A stretch of 64,000 bases of DNA from Phoronis australis (taxonomy: Eukaryota; Phoronida; Phoronidae), in NCBI GenBank assembly GCA_002633005.1, contig NMRA01000246.1, positions 365,856 to 429,855 on the forward strand, read 5' to 3'. Position 1 is the first letter of the stretch. Each line of letters begins with the position of its first letter. Positions 19,574 to 32,035 of the stretch are shown in pieces. The position numbers were made by a program, and so were the translations under genes. Below the pieces are notes generated by a model. It ran no database searches and was not told the DNA's origin. It saw only the letters and a program-made list of their open reading frames with translations.

Positions 19574-22500
19574 AATAAACAACGCCAGGTGTTACTACAT
19601 CTCGCAAAGTAGCAAGGCAATAATAGTAGTTTAGGCAGAGGCCAAGGGTACTTGTAATTTTCAAAGTATACTGGACAGCGCCGAAACTCGACAAATTTCG
19701 TGCTACAAAAGCATTTTACAAATTAGCAGGTAGGCACACTGACGTCACATACATGTAAGGCTCTGACTGAAGTTCAACAAAATGAAATGGAAATCATCGG
19801 AATTTAATGAAGTTATCGACTCATGAAATCGCGACTAAATACATTTATTCAATTCTTTTCCACTAGAACATGTTTCGGTTATGGCAAATTCTCGACAAAA
19901 TCTCGGAATTGGCTCCAATCACCTTGTCAAATTTGCAACAATTTGCCATGAAACTTCTTTCGTAAACAGTTATCGAGTAAGGGGGACAACGCCAGATTAA
20001 ATTCTACACTGTACCTAAATTTCGACGAAAACACCGTGGTACTGAGACAAATATTTGAATGGATTGCCAAATAATTCAGTCAAGAGGTTCGTCCAAGAAA
20101 TGAGCTAATTCTCGTTTAGTTCATTGGTCCAAGTTTTTGCACAGTCTGGTAGGTCTCCGCTGAAGCCAAAGAAAATAAAATACTGTATGGCTTTAATTTT
20201 GAATGCTATAGATTTGGAGCAGTTCACGCCATTTATTAAATGAGCAGTTTGGCGCTAGTGTTGGCTTACAGCTTGCATGTCTTACTTTCCTCGTGTCGGC
20301 TGCGCTCTTCGTATTTCTTTATATTTGCTAAATAACGGTCGTTTCAATGGTTTTAGTTTTTTGACATTTACTATTAGATGCTTACATTGCAGTGATTTTG
20401 GTCATTAAAATAGCATATGAGTAACTGTCATTCGAATAGCACAATCATCATTACGATAGCACATATTGTTCAGCTACGTTTTTTAGGACACCATTTATTT
20501 CCTTTTCTGCATTTACTTATTTTTTAATTTGCTAAATAATGGAAATTTGGATAATATTATTTTTTACCACAATATTAGCGTCAAATGGCAGATACAACCG
20601 TGTAATAACCCATTACGTTATCTCACTAGGCGGGAAACCGAGGACGGAGTCGAACCCGAGACCCTGAAATTGCTGGTCGCCGACTTTATCACTGAACCAT
20701 GCAGCGACTGACGTCATCAAGGGTGAAAATAGAATACTTAAATGAGCACGCGCAATAATCCCATGTTCAACAAACCGCATTCTACTGTACTTATACGCTA
20801 CGAAAAATAAGACACATAATTTCCATAAAAATGATATCTTAATTCAGTGAAATTTTTCTCTCATGTCCTCTTACCTGTAAATCACCGATCTCCAGTTTGA
20901 ATGCGGGTATCGTGTCGTCAGGATTTTTGACTTGACAATTATATTCAGTTACCAGTGGTAACCTACTTTAGCAGACGATAATTTCCCGGTCGAAGCTTAG
21001 CGTGAAAAAAACGTGTTTTAAGCTATAAAAGTTGGTAAACCTTAATTTATTTCTATTATATTTAAGTTTTCAATTGATTTTGAATAAAAGCATTATTTGA
21101 CAAAATTAGCCCGGCTTTTCTTAAATGGTCACGACCTCCGACCCCGGGCCTCTGACATAGAAAGTACTTACAAAGCCGTGGAGAGTCAGAAGAGGTAAAT
21201 CGATTCATTGCAATGTTTCTCGTTTAGTATGTATGGGCGATAATTCTTCAAAATCCACTCGGGCTCTAGATAACGGGGGAGAACGACTTCGCCATGTAAT
21301 AATCCATATTTATCTTTTTTTTGCAGTGCATTTACTGAATAACGGCCATTCAAATGGCACATGACAGTCTGGATAGCACATATCAGTCATCACCGGTTTT
21401 TCGGATACTATTTATTTTTAGATATTTTTTTTTGAATTTACTACTGAAATAAAGGTCATACTTTGGGTAGCTCCCATATCCCAGCAAGAATTAACTTTTC
21501 TTGTATTAATGTAAATGGCACTATTCAAAAACAAAAAGGCTCATATCACGAAAATAGCTTCGTCATAATCAAGTGCTGCCTCTCGTAAATTGGTTATAAG
21601 AAATTCATTGTAGTTTATAGGTACATCGTCTGGAAAAAAATCTTGTTAAGAATGTTTAAGTTTATTTACTACTACCAAGAGCATTAAAAAGTTTGAAGTT
21701 AACTCACCTTGTTAAATTTTAGTCTCTAACAGTGTGCTTTATCAGGTAACATGACTTAATATTTTTTCACGATTTGCCACCACATGTTTTGCGTCTAATA
21801 TATTTTTGCCGTGTTAGGGATACTTTTTAGAGTGTATTGGGTTACATAGCGGCCGTTGTGTATGTTCGCTGAACACAGTAATGTCGAGGAAACTTGTATT
21901 TTAGGTAAAATAATCATTTTTATTGCTCACTTGACTGCGCATATTGTTTTTTAATGTTATCTTCCCACTTTTGTTAATTAGCGGTTATGTTTTTGAAACC
22001 TCATTATATGTTGTTTGCAGTGTACAACACATTTTGTCATGATATACACGAAAATTCAGGTAGGGGTATTTTTCCGTTTGTTATCTTTATACAACTTTCT
22101 TTTTATTCCTCAAACTCTGTTTTCGTTATATCTGACGACCATCCTATTGCCATCGACTGCTGATTGTATTTCTGCTTCAAAATCGCACATTCTGCACTGC
22201 CGGCCATTCATAAAAGGTGGAGATACTCGGGGCTTTGAGGTGATCATCTCAGTGAAAATAAGTATACTTCAGCCCTCTAACTAATTTGGTTCAAGAGAAA
22301 TTTGAAAAAAATTGTAATCACGCGCCCTAGGGGAGCATACAGTTGAGAGCCGAGAGCTGTAAATGTTGAAAGATACAAAAGTACAGTTTATGCGTTGTGT
22401 TCTCCCAGCGTAGCCTGTATATTCTTCGAGTTAGTGTTCAGTGACAGATTTAGAGGGGTCTACAAAGGGGAGGGGCGACGTCTCCCCTAATACTATCCAA

Positions 22501-23244
22501 TATTTATGAATAAGTCCTTAGACTGAAAGATATAACTTGTGAGTTCCCAATGCGTTTCCCTTCTAAAACGCATGAAAGACAATCATAAAATCTTGGAAAG
22601 GTTACTGACGAAATGTTGTATGTGATAAATTCAAATATCGGCGTTTAACTTACCTTTTTATTATTCTTCACTGTAGCTTGTAATGCATTTTCAAAGAGTT
22701 TATCCCGTTTGAAGAATAATTTCTGATCAAATAATTATTAATAAATTTACAATGGAGGATTAACATTCACCCACTTCACAGCGGCTCTTCTGTATCAGTG
22801 CCCGGATAGCAACGTTGTTAAAATTTTTTAAAATACTTCGTTTTCATTTCAAGCAAGTTAAAGAATTTTCTCATGAAAGTCACAACAATCCTTATTGACA
22901 GTCCCTCATACACAAATGGATCATGATAAGAAACCCGAACAACATTATGGAAAGCGCTGTGTAAAACATAAGTATGATTCGTATAAATCGATCAACCACT
23001 TCTGAGACATAATAACTATTCCAACTAGGCCTCGGAGAACAGTGAAAAAACACACAGTGTAATATCTGAAAGAAACAGTCATTTTTGAGATATGATGTTC
23101 TAAATTTGGTCATTTAAACTACATAGGTTATTCTATAACCTCAAAAGCTACTTTTGCAACTAACATACTGTACTTTAAGAAAGAAAATATAATTCGTATG
23201 GAAATACAGCAGCCATTGGGATGGGAAGACAATTTACATTACAG
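19574..23244. other. Gene-poor stretch upstream of the protease gene
   Basis: Expected to hold the promoter and 5' exons (signal peptide) of the plus-strand protease, but none could be identified. Contains a tRNA-like SINE head, a repeated GTCATT-AATAGCACA tract at 20390-20460 echoed at 21340-21400, and AT-rich DNA. Confidence 0.5.
20636..20712 (-). repeat. tRNA-derived sequence (SINE head or tRNA pseudogene)
   Basis: On the minus strand an A box, TGGTTCAGTGATAAAG (20699-20684), is followed ~28 bp later by a perfect B box, GGTTCGACTCC (20656-20646), the internal RNA polymerase III promoter of tRNAs. No clean seven-base acceptor stem or CCA-adjacent end was found. Confidence 0.55.
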
Positions 23245-23730
23245 CATCTCCACCCAACGATGTTAGGCCAGGCTCGATCATTATCACTCCGAGTTCTGCT
23301 TATTTGACATCTCTTGCAAAAACTACTACAACAATCAGCACAACTCGGATGTCACCTACTGCGAAATCGGGATGTGGCGGGCCAAGAGACTTGTTTGGCA
23401 TTACGGGGACTTTGACCACTAGAAACTACGGATTCATGAACTACCCGCCTAACGCCTTGTGCCAGTGGTCTATAACGGCGCCGACTGGGAAGATTCTCAG
23501 CTTGAAGTTCAGCAACTTCGACGTTGAGGAGAGCCACGACTGTATTTTTGATCACGTCTCTGTTTACGACGGCAAGGACGACAAAGCTACGTTGTTGGAC
23601 AGGGTCTGTGGTAAATACCCTCCACATGAAATCACGTCCCGTGGTAAATCTCTATACATACGATTTGTCTCGGATAACGTAGTGCACAGAAAAGGATTCA
23701 AACTCACATTCACTGCCATTGATCCACCAG
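23245..23730 (+). CDS. Protease exon 1 seen: Ser/Thr linker plus whole CUB
   Basis: 486 nt, phase 1 to 1, acceptor TTACATTACAG, donor GTAAGA. A ~45-residue Thr/Ser/Pro-rich linker (TTTTISTTR) precedes SGCGG. CUB cysteines are in GCG, LCQW, HDC and VCG; FDVEES and FDHVSVYDG carry the calcium-site acidic residues. The domain is encoded by one exon. Confidence 0.95.
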
Positions 23731-26700
23731 GTAAGACGTTCGTGGTGTAAGTAAATAGCAAGTTTCTGCAACTGGAACAAAGCTTTCGGTTAGCTTGGTT
23801 CACGTGACAAGCACAAACAAAAGATGAATGTGTTCTAGCTACATGTACGTACCGACGAAATGATTCAGCCCCACTTGGGCAAAGATGCACGACATTTTAT
23901 AGGCATGTGTATAAGAGGGTTCTCATAGTGTTCAAATATCCCGTTTTTATGCAATGGGTATAGAATACCTGCGCAATTCTGGTGTCGGACAGCTTACAGT
24001 CCTTTTTGCCTCCCGGTAATGTGTTGTTTTATGTATGTTTGTTTTGAATGATTAGTTGTTTGAATTGTTCGCCTTATTTTTGTGTTGTGTAGTTAAAATT
24101 CAAACGTTTAAGCTCATACATGTATACGTACTGTGAACACGACACTGATTATTGCAAAAACATTTATTATCCGTTTCTACAACTGCATTCATTACCTTCT
24201 TCGATTACGTAAGCCAAATGAGTAACAAGAGCTCTTCAATATAACACTTCTCTTAAACTGACGTGCAGGTTATTACGTGTTTATTTTACCAGTCCCTTGC
24301 CGTCTGAAAGAATTCTCCTGTGGCAATGGCCACTGCATTCTTGCAAGTAAACGTTGTGATGGTTCCGACGACTGTGGAGATAGGACTGACGAAATTTGTC
24401 GTAAGTTGGGAGCGTACTGCGATCCATCGGCTAGAGAGGTTCGGGATTGTCTGTCCAGGCGCCACTACCTTACATTTCTTCAATCAAGTACCACTGACTA
24501 CATGCTATGAACGTAAACCATACATTCCCGAGATAGACAATAGTTCTCTGTACTGTTTTGAAACAACCTGTATGCATCCAATAAGATTAATTTTTGGTAA
24601 TTTGGTGGTATCCCAAACGGAACTCAAATCTCGCTAATTATACTGAGAGTTACCTAACCACCTTTATTTAAATATCTGAGAAAGCTGCACATACCTCGAA
24701 TTTTCCTGCTTTCTGTTGTATAAGCTAACAAGTATCTAAAGGCAACCTAAATTCTAGATGTGTTGACACGATTTTGCTGCAGCAAAATGAATAGAATCCT
24801 ATGAGGAATTGTGAATTTTAGAAAGCAGGATATGCGGTATCCCGAACTACACGCCGAAGTCTGGAAACGATCGCATTGTTGGCGGACAGGAAGCGGTCCC
24901 ACATAGTTGGCCTTGGATAATCTCGCTGAAGTATGTCGGCGTTCACAAATGTGGAGCGTCGCTGATAGATCCTCAGTGGGTGCTGACTGCCTCACATTGT
25001 TTCGGGGAAACGTGAGTATAGATCTCCGTGATCGTATTAAATTTTCCACTCTTGTGCCTTGCTGTGGGAAAATCTCTACATCCATGTAATTTTAATAATA
25101 CTTTCGATACCAAGTACTTCTGTAAAATTCAATAATCTGTATATGTGTGTTAGGCTTTTACTCATTTGTGTCAAAGCTCTTGTTACCGATTTGATTGACC
25201 ATTTTTATTCTTCTTTGAACTAACCATCTTGTTGACTTGATTGTAATATGTTCTTTCTTATCACGACACTATGGGGAAACCAGTTCGACTGTCTGAAAAT
25301 TTTTATCCTGAACAAACATATCTTCTACTAAAACTTTTAAACGCTAATTATTCCCTTGGAAGAGAATATTTTAAAAAGTCTAGATTAGTTTTTAAAAATT
25401 ATTCAAAGCATCATGTTCGTCCACTGTATTACATTAATAGGAATCATTTATGATTACACCAATTACCTTGTTGAAATAGGATAATGCCTTTTGACCGACG
25501 TCATTAGTTTCGCAAGTTTAGAACGAATTTAATAGCGTTTTACATAATCTTTTAAGTCGACACACCTTGCAAATGCTTTGGATGAATTAAGCGACGACCG
25601 CAGGAAAAGACCGGCAATTTCAATAATCCAACACTTTGACAGAGACGGCTTTATTACTTCACTGAGTGAGGCATAGCACGGAGATCACCAAGTGAACTGA
25701 GAGAATAAAGGCACTTAGGCATAGTGACGAAAACAATCCTTATGCCCTATAAGATGTTCGATTATGAAGTTAAAAAGTGCCAATATTAGCTGCATTTAAC
25801 CCTGCATAATTAATTGGTTGAAAACAAAACTTGAACTGTGGTTTTAACTCTCATCAAACAGGTTTCGTAACATTCCTTACCAGATAGGACTCTGTCTCTT
25901 GTACCAGCTTGGAAATGAGGTTTATACCCCATTTCGAATTCTTAATTAGGAAAATCTGAAACGCCGTTTCTTGGGTTGCTGATGCTTTAATTTTCCTGTT
26001 GGTAAAGGAAATAGCATCCTGTCAAGATAGAACATGACGTCGAGCGTAAGAAGATAAATGAGATAAATGCCCAATTCTATTTCCGTTTTTAACTAGCTAC
26101 AAAGAGAAACTGAGCTTGATATCGTTGGGACAGTCGTAAAACATAACTTCCTATTTCATTCTACACCAGCAACTTGACATCTCGGTACTGGTCCGTGGCT
26201 GCCGGTAAAACTACTGACAGAGATAGAGGTGTAGTCATGGGCGCTGAACAGTTAGTACTTCATGAAAACTACAACCACCGCACAAGCAAGAATGACATTG
26301 CTCTGGTTAAACTGAAGAAGCCCTACACAATGAGCGATAAGATAAAGATAGCCTGCCTCCCGTCGAAAACGCTGAACCCTGGTCACGTGTGTTACGGGGC
26401 TGGCTGGGGAAAAACTCTTGGTAAATAAAGAAACGTTTATGTGAACTCATTTCAAAGAAGCTTGACAACTTACTAGGTTTTAGTATGAGTGTGTAGTTTC
26501 GCGAAGCCCGTCTCTTCAGGAATTAACGTTGCTGCCGTTTTGGTGTCATTTTTGTTTAAATTGATTTTCTGGTTATCTCGGATAAATTTTCATGTTAATT
26601 AATTTCTACCAGATTCTAATGTGGTATGCACGTGTTACTCCGTAAGTAGTGTTTTCGGCCCGAATCATTCTCCGCCAATATTGTTCAATGCACTTGACTA

Positions 26701-28956
26701 TGCTTCATAGCTGATGCATCAATGAATACGGCCGCTTGTAACAAGTTAAATCGTTATTTGTATTTCTCAGTCTTATTTAGTATTCCTAAAAGTTATTGCG
26801 CAGCATCATGAGCTCTGAGTACGCGCTCGTTTTCATCGATTCCTGTAGGCTAGATGGTAGGGTTTTTCGTAATTGGATCGCTGACGCAAGCATATGATGT
26901 GTGGTGCAAAGATTTCTTACCGTCGGATTACAAAATAAGAACATGGACCTGCTACAAATGCTCTGAAGAAAGATGCCATGCCGTTGGTAAATCTCTTCTC
27001 TGCTTTCCGTCGCCAGTTCTGGGAAAGCTCTCGTGATGGTGCCAGGTGTGTGTCGAGGGAGTCAAGCTGTTGTATGTAAGCGCTTTGGGTGATTAGGTCA
27101 CCCTTCACTGGCAACAGCATAGGCATTCCATTGAGCTTCGCGTAACAGTTCACACTTTGCACTAAGACGTCCCACCACGTCTGTCTTTGCCTCATCCCTA
27201 TCTACTGTTGTCCGTATTCTGCCTCACTATACTCGGGCTCAAACATACATGTATATGCACCCACTGCTACTACGAAATAAAAGAGATCCTAAATCCAACG
27301 TAATTGAGTTCTCTAACAACCTAGCGTGTCGCGGAATACTCGTCGACGGGACGTGGTGACGACAATGTTAAGAGCCCAGCAAAAAGCAACAGTAGAACAG
27401 ATCCTCACAATAACTCGAACGCACTAGAGACGAAATGGCGGGAAAATCTTAATCCCGTAAACGCTTTCTTGCATTGGTGAACGATATTTTCAGTTGGCGT
27501 AGAATGACCATTTGTCAACATATTTCAGGAACATGTTGCAGAGGAAAGTTGAAGCAAGCTGCTTTACCAATAATCTCTTCATCCACGTGTAACTCCAAGT
27601 CATGGTACAATGGACAAGTGCTAGACTCCATGTTCTGTGCTGGATACGCAGCTGGTGGCCACGATGCCTGTCAGGTTAGAAGTTCTAACTCGTAATAGTT
27701 ACCAAGGAGCCTTGACGTGAAAAAAAATGATTACAAAATTCGACAGTCGCACACGCCTTTAACACAGGCTATTTGAAAAACGAAGCATACATTATGCTTT
27801 ATCCAAATATGCATTCATTCAGTCAGCTGCCCAATTTCGTCTTGGACAATTTACCAAAGCAGCTTCCCGGTGGGTATTTCCAAAAACGTCACATTGTGAC
27901 CTGTCATTTTATTGTTGCCTAATGCAGTTACGAACGTACGCATACAAATTTATGCATCCAATTGAAACAGTTGGCGTGTTTATAGTTTGAGCTCTTCATT
28001 TGTGCTTTGGTCAAGGTCTTTGTATTTTTTCTTCGGTAAAGCCGGGGTCGGTGAAAAACGAATATTTCTCCCTCGATAAAAGGCCTGCTATTCATTTAGT
28101 CCGTAATGTGTATGGATGTCTAGAACGACTTGCAGTAGTATTAGTTTTGTTATTCTCCTCAGCACGGCCGTTCTGTATGTGTTGGTGTTTTCAGGGTGAT
28201 TCCGGTGGTCCTCTCGTCTGCAAAGTAAACGGCAGATGGGAACAGCATGGCGTGACATCGTGGGGAATAGGATGTGCCGGTAGGTTGCTCTGTTTAACGA
28301 CTGTAACTTGTAACGTTCAGAATATGATGAATAATCTTTTCTAAATCTACGGTTTCTAATCTACTGTTGCTTCATCAGTCTTTTCCAAGCATAGTGGTTT
28401 TCAAAAATCCTAAAAGTTTGTCCGAAGTTAAGGCTTTGCAAGGCTCTTTTAAATTGCCCAAATTTGGTTAATTGCGGAACAGATCTCAGTAATGCGTTAC
28501 TCGGACTCCTAAACTTTCTGGTACTATGCTTTTTGATATGTTCCCCATAACACTCATAGGAATTGTTTTTAAACTGCTTCACTTTTGCAGGAGAGGCTAT
28601 CAAAATAGGACTGCTATGATTTGCACAAAGCGAAGTAATTTAGAAAACTGCATCCGCATTACATGAGATTTCATCTTAATTATTTACCGGTATGTCAAAT
28701 AAAATTCGATCGGGTGGTTGATGCCCAAGTCAAGTCACGCAACTACCAAGAGTGGATGAAAACAAAACGGCAATTTATGTTGTGACCTGCTATAACGAGG
28801 ATGTGATTTTACTCTATTTGGTGTAGAACTTACGTTTTGATCAATTTAAGTAAAAGGTCGTGTATTTTACTTACAGATGCTAAAAAGCCTGGTGTGTACA
28901 CTCGCATTCTGGACTATATTCCATGGATTATTAAGAACATGGCAAAGTATTCGTGA
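23245..28956 (+). CDS. CUB-LDLa-trypsin serine protease, 5' incomplete
   Basis: Seven exons, joined in agreeing phases, give about 447 residues and a stop. Order: Ser/Thr-rich linker, CUB, LDLa, then a chymotrypsin-fold protease. Activation should cut NDR|IVGG; the catalytic triad is His in TASHC, Asp in NDIALVKL, Ser in GDSGGP. Asp189 (HDACQGDSGGP), Gly216 and Gly226 predict cleavage after Arg or Lys. ICGIP before the activation site supplies the cysteine usually linked to the protease domain. CUB and LDLa modules bind proteins and calcium, so the enzyme probably acts outside the cell on a matrix, coagulation-like or immune substrate; which one cannot be told. Signal peptide or TM anchor and any further modules lie upstream and were not found. 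A decayed relative lies at 2284-11167 on the other strand. Confidence 0.92.
24293..24400 (+). CDS. Protease exon 2: LDLa
   Basis: 108 nt, phase 1 to 1, donor [26 protein letters not shown] then [15 protein letters not shown]: six cysteines and the calcium-binding acidic cluster. A symmetrical 1-1 exon is the usual shufflable module. Confidence 0.95.
24822..25011 (+). CDS. Protease exon 3: activation site and catalytic His
   Basis: 190 nt. The TTTTAG acceptor at 24821 was chosen over the CAG at 24828 because only it keeps frame with the LDLa exon. Reads [28 protein letters not shown], and [12 protein letters not shown] with the catalytic His. Donor GTGAGT. Confidence 0.95.
26170..26420 (+). 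CDS. Protease exon 4: catalytic Asp
   Basis: 251 nt, acceptor ACACCAG, donor [37 protein letters not shown] (catalytic Asp), IACLPS and CYGAGWGKT. Confidence 0.95.
27037..27115 (+). repeat. Segment shared with the THAP foldback (17785-17870)
   Basis: Aligns with 17785-17870 in the same orientation (shared GGTGCC-GTGTGTG-CGAGGGAGTC, ATGTAAGC, TTTGGGTG, GTCACC-TCCACTGG-like blocks). In the minus frame both read GDL-TQ-AYI-DSL-TH-APS. It lies in the intron between protease exons 4 and 5. Confidence 0.7.
27529..27674 (+). CDS. Protease exon 5: specificity pocket
   Basis: 146 nt, acceptor TATTTCAG, donor [21 protein letters not shown] ... [14 protein letters not shown]; the Asp is position 189, giving trypsin-like specificity. 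Confidence 0.95.
28195..28279 (+). CDS. Protease exon 6: catalytic Ser
   Basis: 85 nt, acceptor TTTTCAG, donor [25 protein letters not shown] then VTSWGIGC. Confidence 0.95.
28877..28956 (+). CDS. Protease exon 7: C-terminus and stop
   Basis: 80 nt, acceptor [30 protein letters not shown] ends in NMAKYS and a TGA at 28954-28956, the normal C-terminal helix. No AATAAA signal is obvious in the next 300 bases. Confidence 0.93.
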
Positions 28957-29342
28957 CGTATAAGCAACTAACCACAGATACACTGTACTTGAATAAGACT
29001 CAGAGGAGCAAATGACTTCTGAAAGTGATATCGAATTCTGCGTACGTGCTCAGTAAGAATTTTGATGGAACTGGATCAGAATCTTCCTATGGACATTTGG
29101 CAATAGACTTGTTGCAATTTTCTTACTTGGATTTTATCTTCACGGTTTCACGTTTGCCCACATGCTTGGCTGCCGACATATTTCGCGCTCGCCTTCGCAA
29201 CGCTGTAGATTACGGTTTACTATAGACACAGGTTAAACAATTCATGTACTCTCGGCTTGCAACAAGTTTTGCTATAGTTTTTAGCATACCCAGAGTAGCG
29301 TGGCTCTGTAAAGGTGTTCGCGACATTTTGTACTATATGAAT

Positions 29343-31502
29343 CATGCGTGCACCCAGGGGTGCTCGGGCGGGCTCGTTCGTGTCGAAGTGGCAAAAAGGT
29401 CCGCCTCAGAGAAACAAAAAGTCCGAGAAAACGTGACAAAAGTGCTGAAGTGCACAAAGGTAACGATAGTGCCAGTCTTGCATAAGTTATTTAATGCAAT
29501 TTTTGATTCTGGGTATTATCCCCAGACATGGTGTGACGCAGTGCTTACTCCAGTACATAAACAAGTCAATATCAATGACGAAAATAACTATAGAGGTATC
29601 TCCCTGTTGTCTGCTTTGGGAAAACTTTTCACCAAACTTTTAAATAATCGTCTTCATTACTGGGCTGAAAATAATGATAAACTTAATGAGTCTCAAGCTG
29701 GGTTTAGAAAAGGCTACTCTACGATTGACCATGTGTTTACACTTCAAGCTATGTGCCACAAGTATTTGAGTCGGCAGGGTGGGAGATTTTACTGTGCCTT
29801 TGTAGATTTCTCGAAAGCATTCGATTGAATCCCACATAATTTACTATTCCATAGATTGAAAAACATTGATGTGCATGGTAAAATTTTCAACATAATCCGC
29901 TCTATGTATAGTAAGTTACGCACTTGTGTGAAAACTCAAGATGGTCTTACAGAGTTCTTAGATTGTACTGTTGGTACTCGCCAGGGTTGCATGATTAGCC
30001 CATTATTATTTGTGTTATATCTACATGAATTTGTGGATCAAATGAGTGTAAAAAGTAATATTAATAGCTCATATCTCAGCAAACAAGTGCCAAGATTAAC
30101 TCCCTACTGTACGCAGACGATATGGTGTTATGTTCCTCTACCGCCATCAACTTACAACGTATGCTTAATTGGTTGGCAGAATTTTGCAAATCATGGGGCA
30201 TGCAAGAAAACTAAAGTGGTCGTTTTCAGAAATGGCGGTCCCTTAAACGATATGAGAAATGGTTTTACAATGGATCATTGGTTGATGTAGTGCCTCATTA
30301 CAAATACCTTGGACTACTTATTACTCCAAAAGTTTCGTGGACCAAAGCCATTAAAGCCTTATCTAGTCAAGCAAATAAAGCTGCCTCTGCAATTTGTAAA
30401 TTAAAGCGAAGATGTCGTGATCTGCCCCCGTCAATAACCTTTCAACTGTTCGATAAAATGGTTTACCCCTCTCTGTGTTGCAACCCTGAGATATGGGGCT
30501 TTAAGGAATATGAACAATTGGAAAATGTTCATATCAAGTTTTGTAAACGCATTTTAGGAGTAGGCAATTGTTGTTCAAACTCGGCAATTATGGGAGAATG
30601 TGGCCGATTCCCATTGTCTGTTAAGTGAGTTATTTCTTGTATAAAATACTGGTTCAAAATACTGGAGATGCCTAATAATCGTGGGGTAAAAGCTGCATAT
30701 GATATGCTTTTTCAGTAAGACCTGATCGGAAGATCTTTCTATAATTGGGCAAGTTTTGTAATGAAACTTCTGTGTATGGTTTTTCAGATGTATGGATTAA
30801 TCAGGGTGTGGTAAATCAAGCGTATTTCTTGACTGTTTTTTTTTTCTCAACGTGTCAACGACTGTTATTTGCAAGGTTGGCAATCTGATATCGAATGTAA
30901 CGCAAAACTGCCTTACTACGTGAGGTACAAAACAATGTATCATCTTGAGAATTATCTAGAAATGGTTGGTATCCCACGTGGTTTTATCCAGACTCTGACT
31001 CGATTGGGATGTTCAAATCATTCGTTACTTGTGGAAAGAGGTCGCCACACAAATATTCCCTATGAAGACAGGTTGTGTGAGTTATGTAATTCGGGGTGTG
31101 TAGAGGACGAATACCACGTTGTGTTAGTTTGTAGTGCGTACCAAGACCTTCGGTTTAGTACTTTATTGATCGTTTTTGTCATTCTCTCACGACATCTAAA
31201 TTTGATTCTCTCATGAGAACTCTGGATAGCCTACTTATCAAATTCGTCCATCACGCTCTCAAGCGTCATAATGTATTATCCAGGTTGAAACGTGGCACCT
31301 AACAATGTTCTGTCTTGGGGTACATGATATACTTGTGGCCTATGGTCATGTGTATATGTCTCAGTAAATCGTTAAAAAGACGCAGTTCTGATGGTGGTAC
31401 CCCATTTTTTCCGTTTTTTAGTCCTCCCAATGTTTTGTCAGCAAAAGGTCAAGATCGACAGAAATTCGAGCACCCCCATTTACAAGGCTGGGTGTGCGCA
31501 TG
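29343..31502 (+). mobile_element. TIR element, family A, copy 2, split by a LINE
   Basis: Left part 29343-29443 (CATGCGTGCACCCAGGGG ... GTCCGAGAAAACGTGACAAAAGT) and right part ~31381-31502 (GGTGGTACCCC ... GGCTGGGTGTGCGCATG) match the continuous copy at 51269-51529. The outer ends are inverted: CATGCG-GCACCCAG against CTGGGTG-GCGCATG. About 20 bases of the target are missing at the insertion. Confidence 0.8.
29444..31380 (+). pseudogene. 5'-truncated, broken LINE (non-LTR) reverse transcriptase
   Basis: RT motifs in order: NNYRGISLLSALGKLFTKLL, LNESQAGFRKGYSTIDHVF, AFVDFSKAFD (followed by TGA at 29826-29828), GTRQGCMISPLLFVLYLHEF, and the active-site YADD at 30110-30121 in a different frame, so at least one stop and several frameshifts. 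The C-terminal part (30869-31216) has GRHTNIPYEDRLCELCNSGC and VEDEYHVVLVC, a zinc-binding C-terminal region of non-LTR elements. No endonuclease domain is present, as expected for a 5'-truncated copy. Dead element. Confidence 0.85.
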
Positions 31503-31916
31503 TGAATGACTGGCTGTCAATTCGCTCCCTCTTGATCAAAGATGCATCCAGTAAAAAGGAGTGCCCTGCAAGTTCAGTGCGGGTTGTGTAGGGCAGGGTG
31601 GTAGGCTTACAAACGTACTTCCCTGACTAGCAAAATGGCCTTCACTAAAACCAATAGGAATGTTCAGCACGATGTCAATTTGACGTCATTATGACGTCAT
31701 GAACCCAGTGTGACGACATGTCTACTTTTATGTCCGGTTCCAAACTGTGTCATCTACTGCCATGACACGTCATCACTAAGCATCTGAATAGGCTGTAACG
31801 CCACAATGTTAAATTACGCGATAACACGCTCGAAATCATCCGAAATACTCACTATTTCTGTTTCGCGAATGAAGCGTTCTCCCTCAAACTGTGCCTATGG
31901 GCCCCCGCGGAACTTT

Positions 31917-32035
31917 CAGTCTAGTATCTCGCTGAGAAAAACAAAATCTCGCGAGATTGCGCAAGATATCGCGTGTATTTTCAAGGGGAACAGGTGAATT
32001 GGCAAGACTGTTCTCGCCGTGACACAGTTCTTGAA
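31917..32035 (+). repeat. Dispersed repeat D, copy 1
   Basis: Aligns with 38300-38415: CTAGTATCTCGCT, ATCTCGCGAGATT, CGTGTATTTTCAA and TTCTCGCCG...GAAC blocks. Confidence 0.65.

Noticed and set aside
24747-25085. 112-codon minus frame
   Set aside because: Antisense shadow of protease exon 3.
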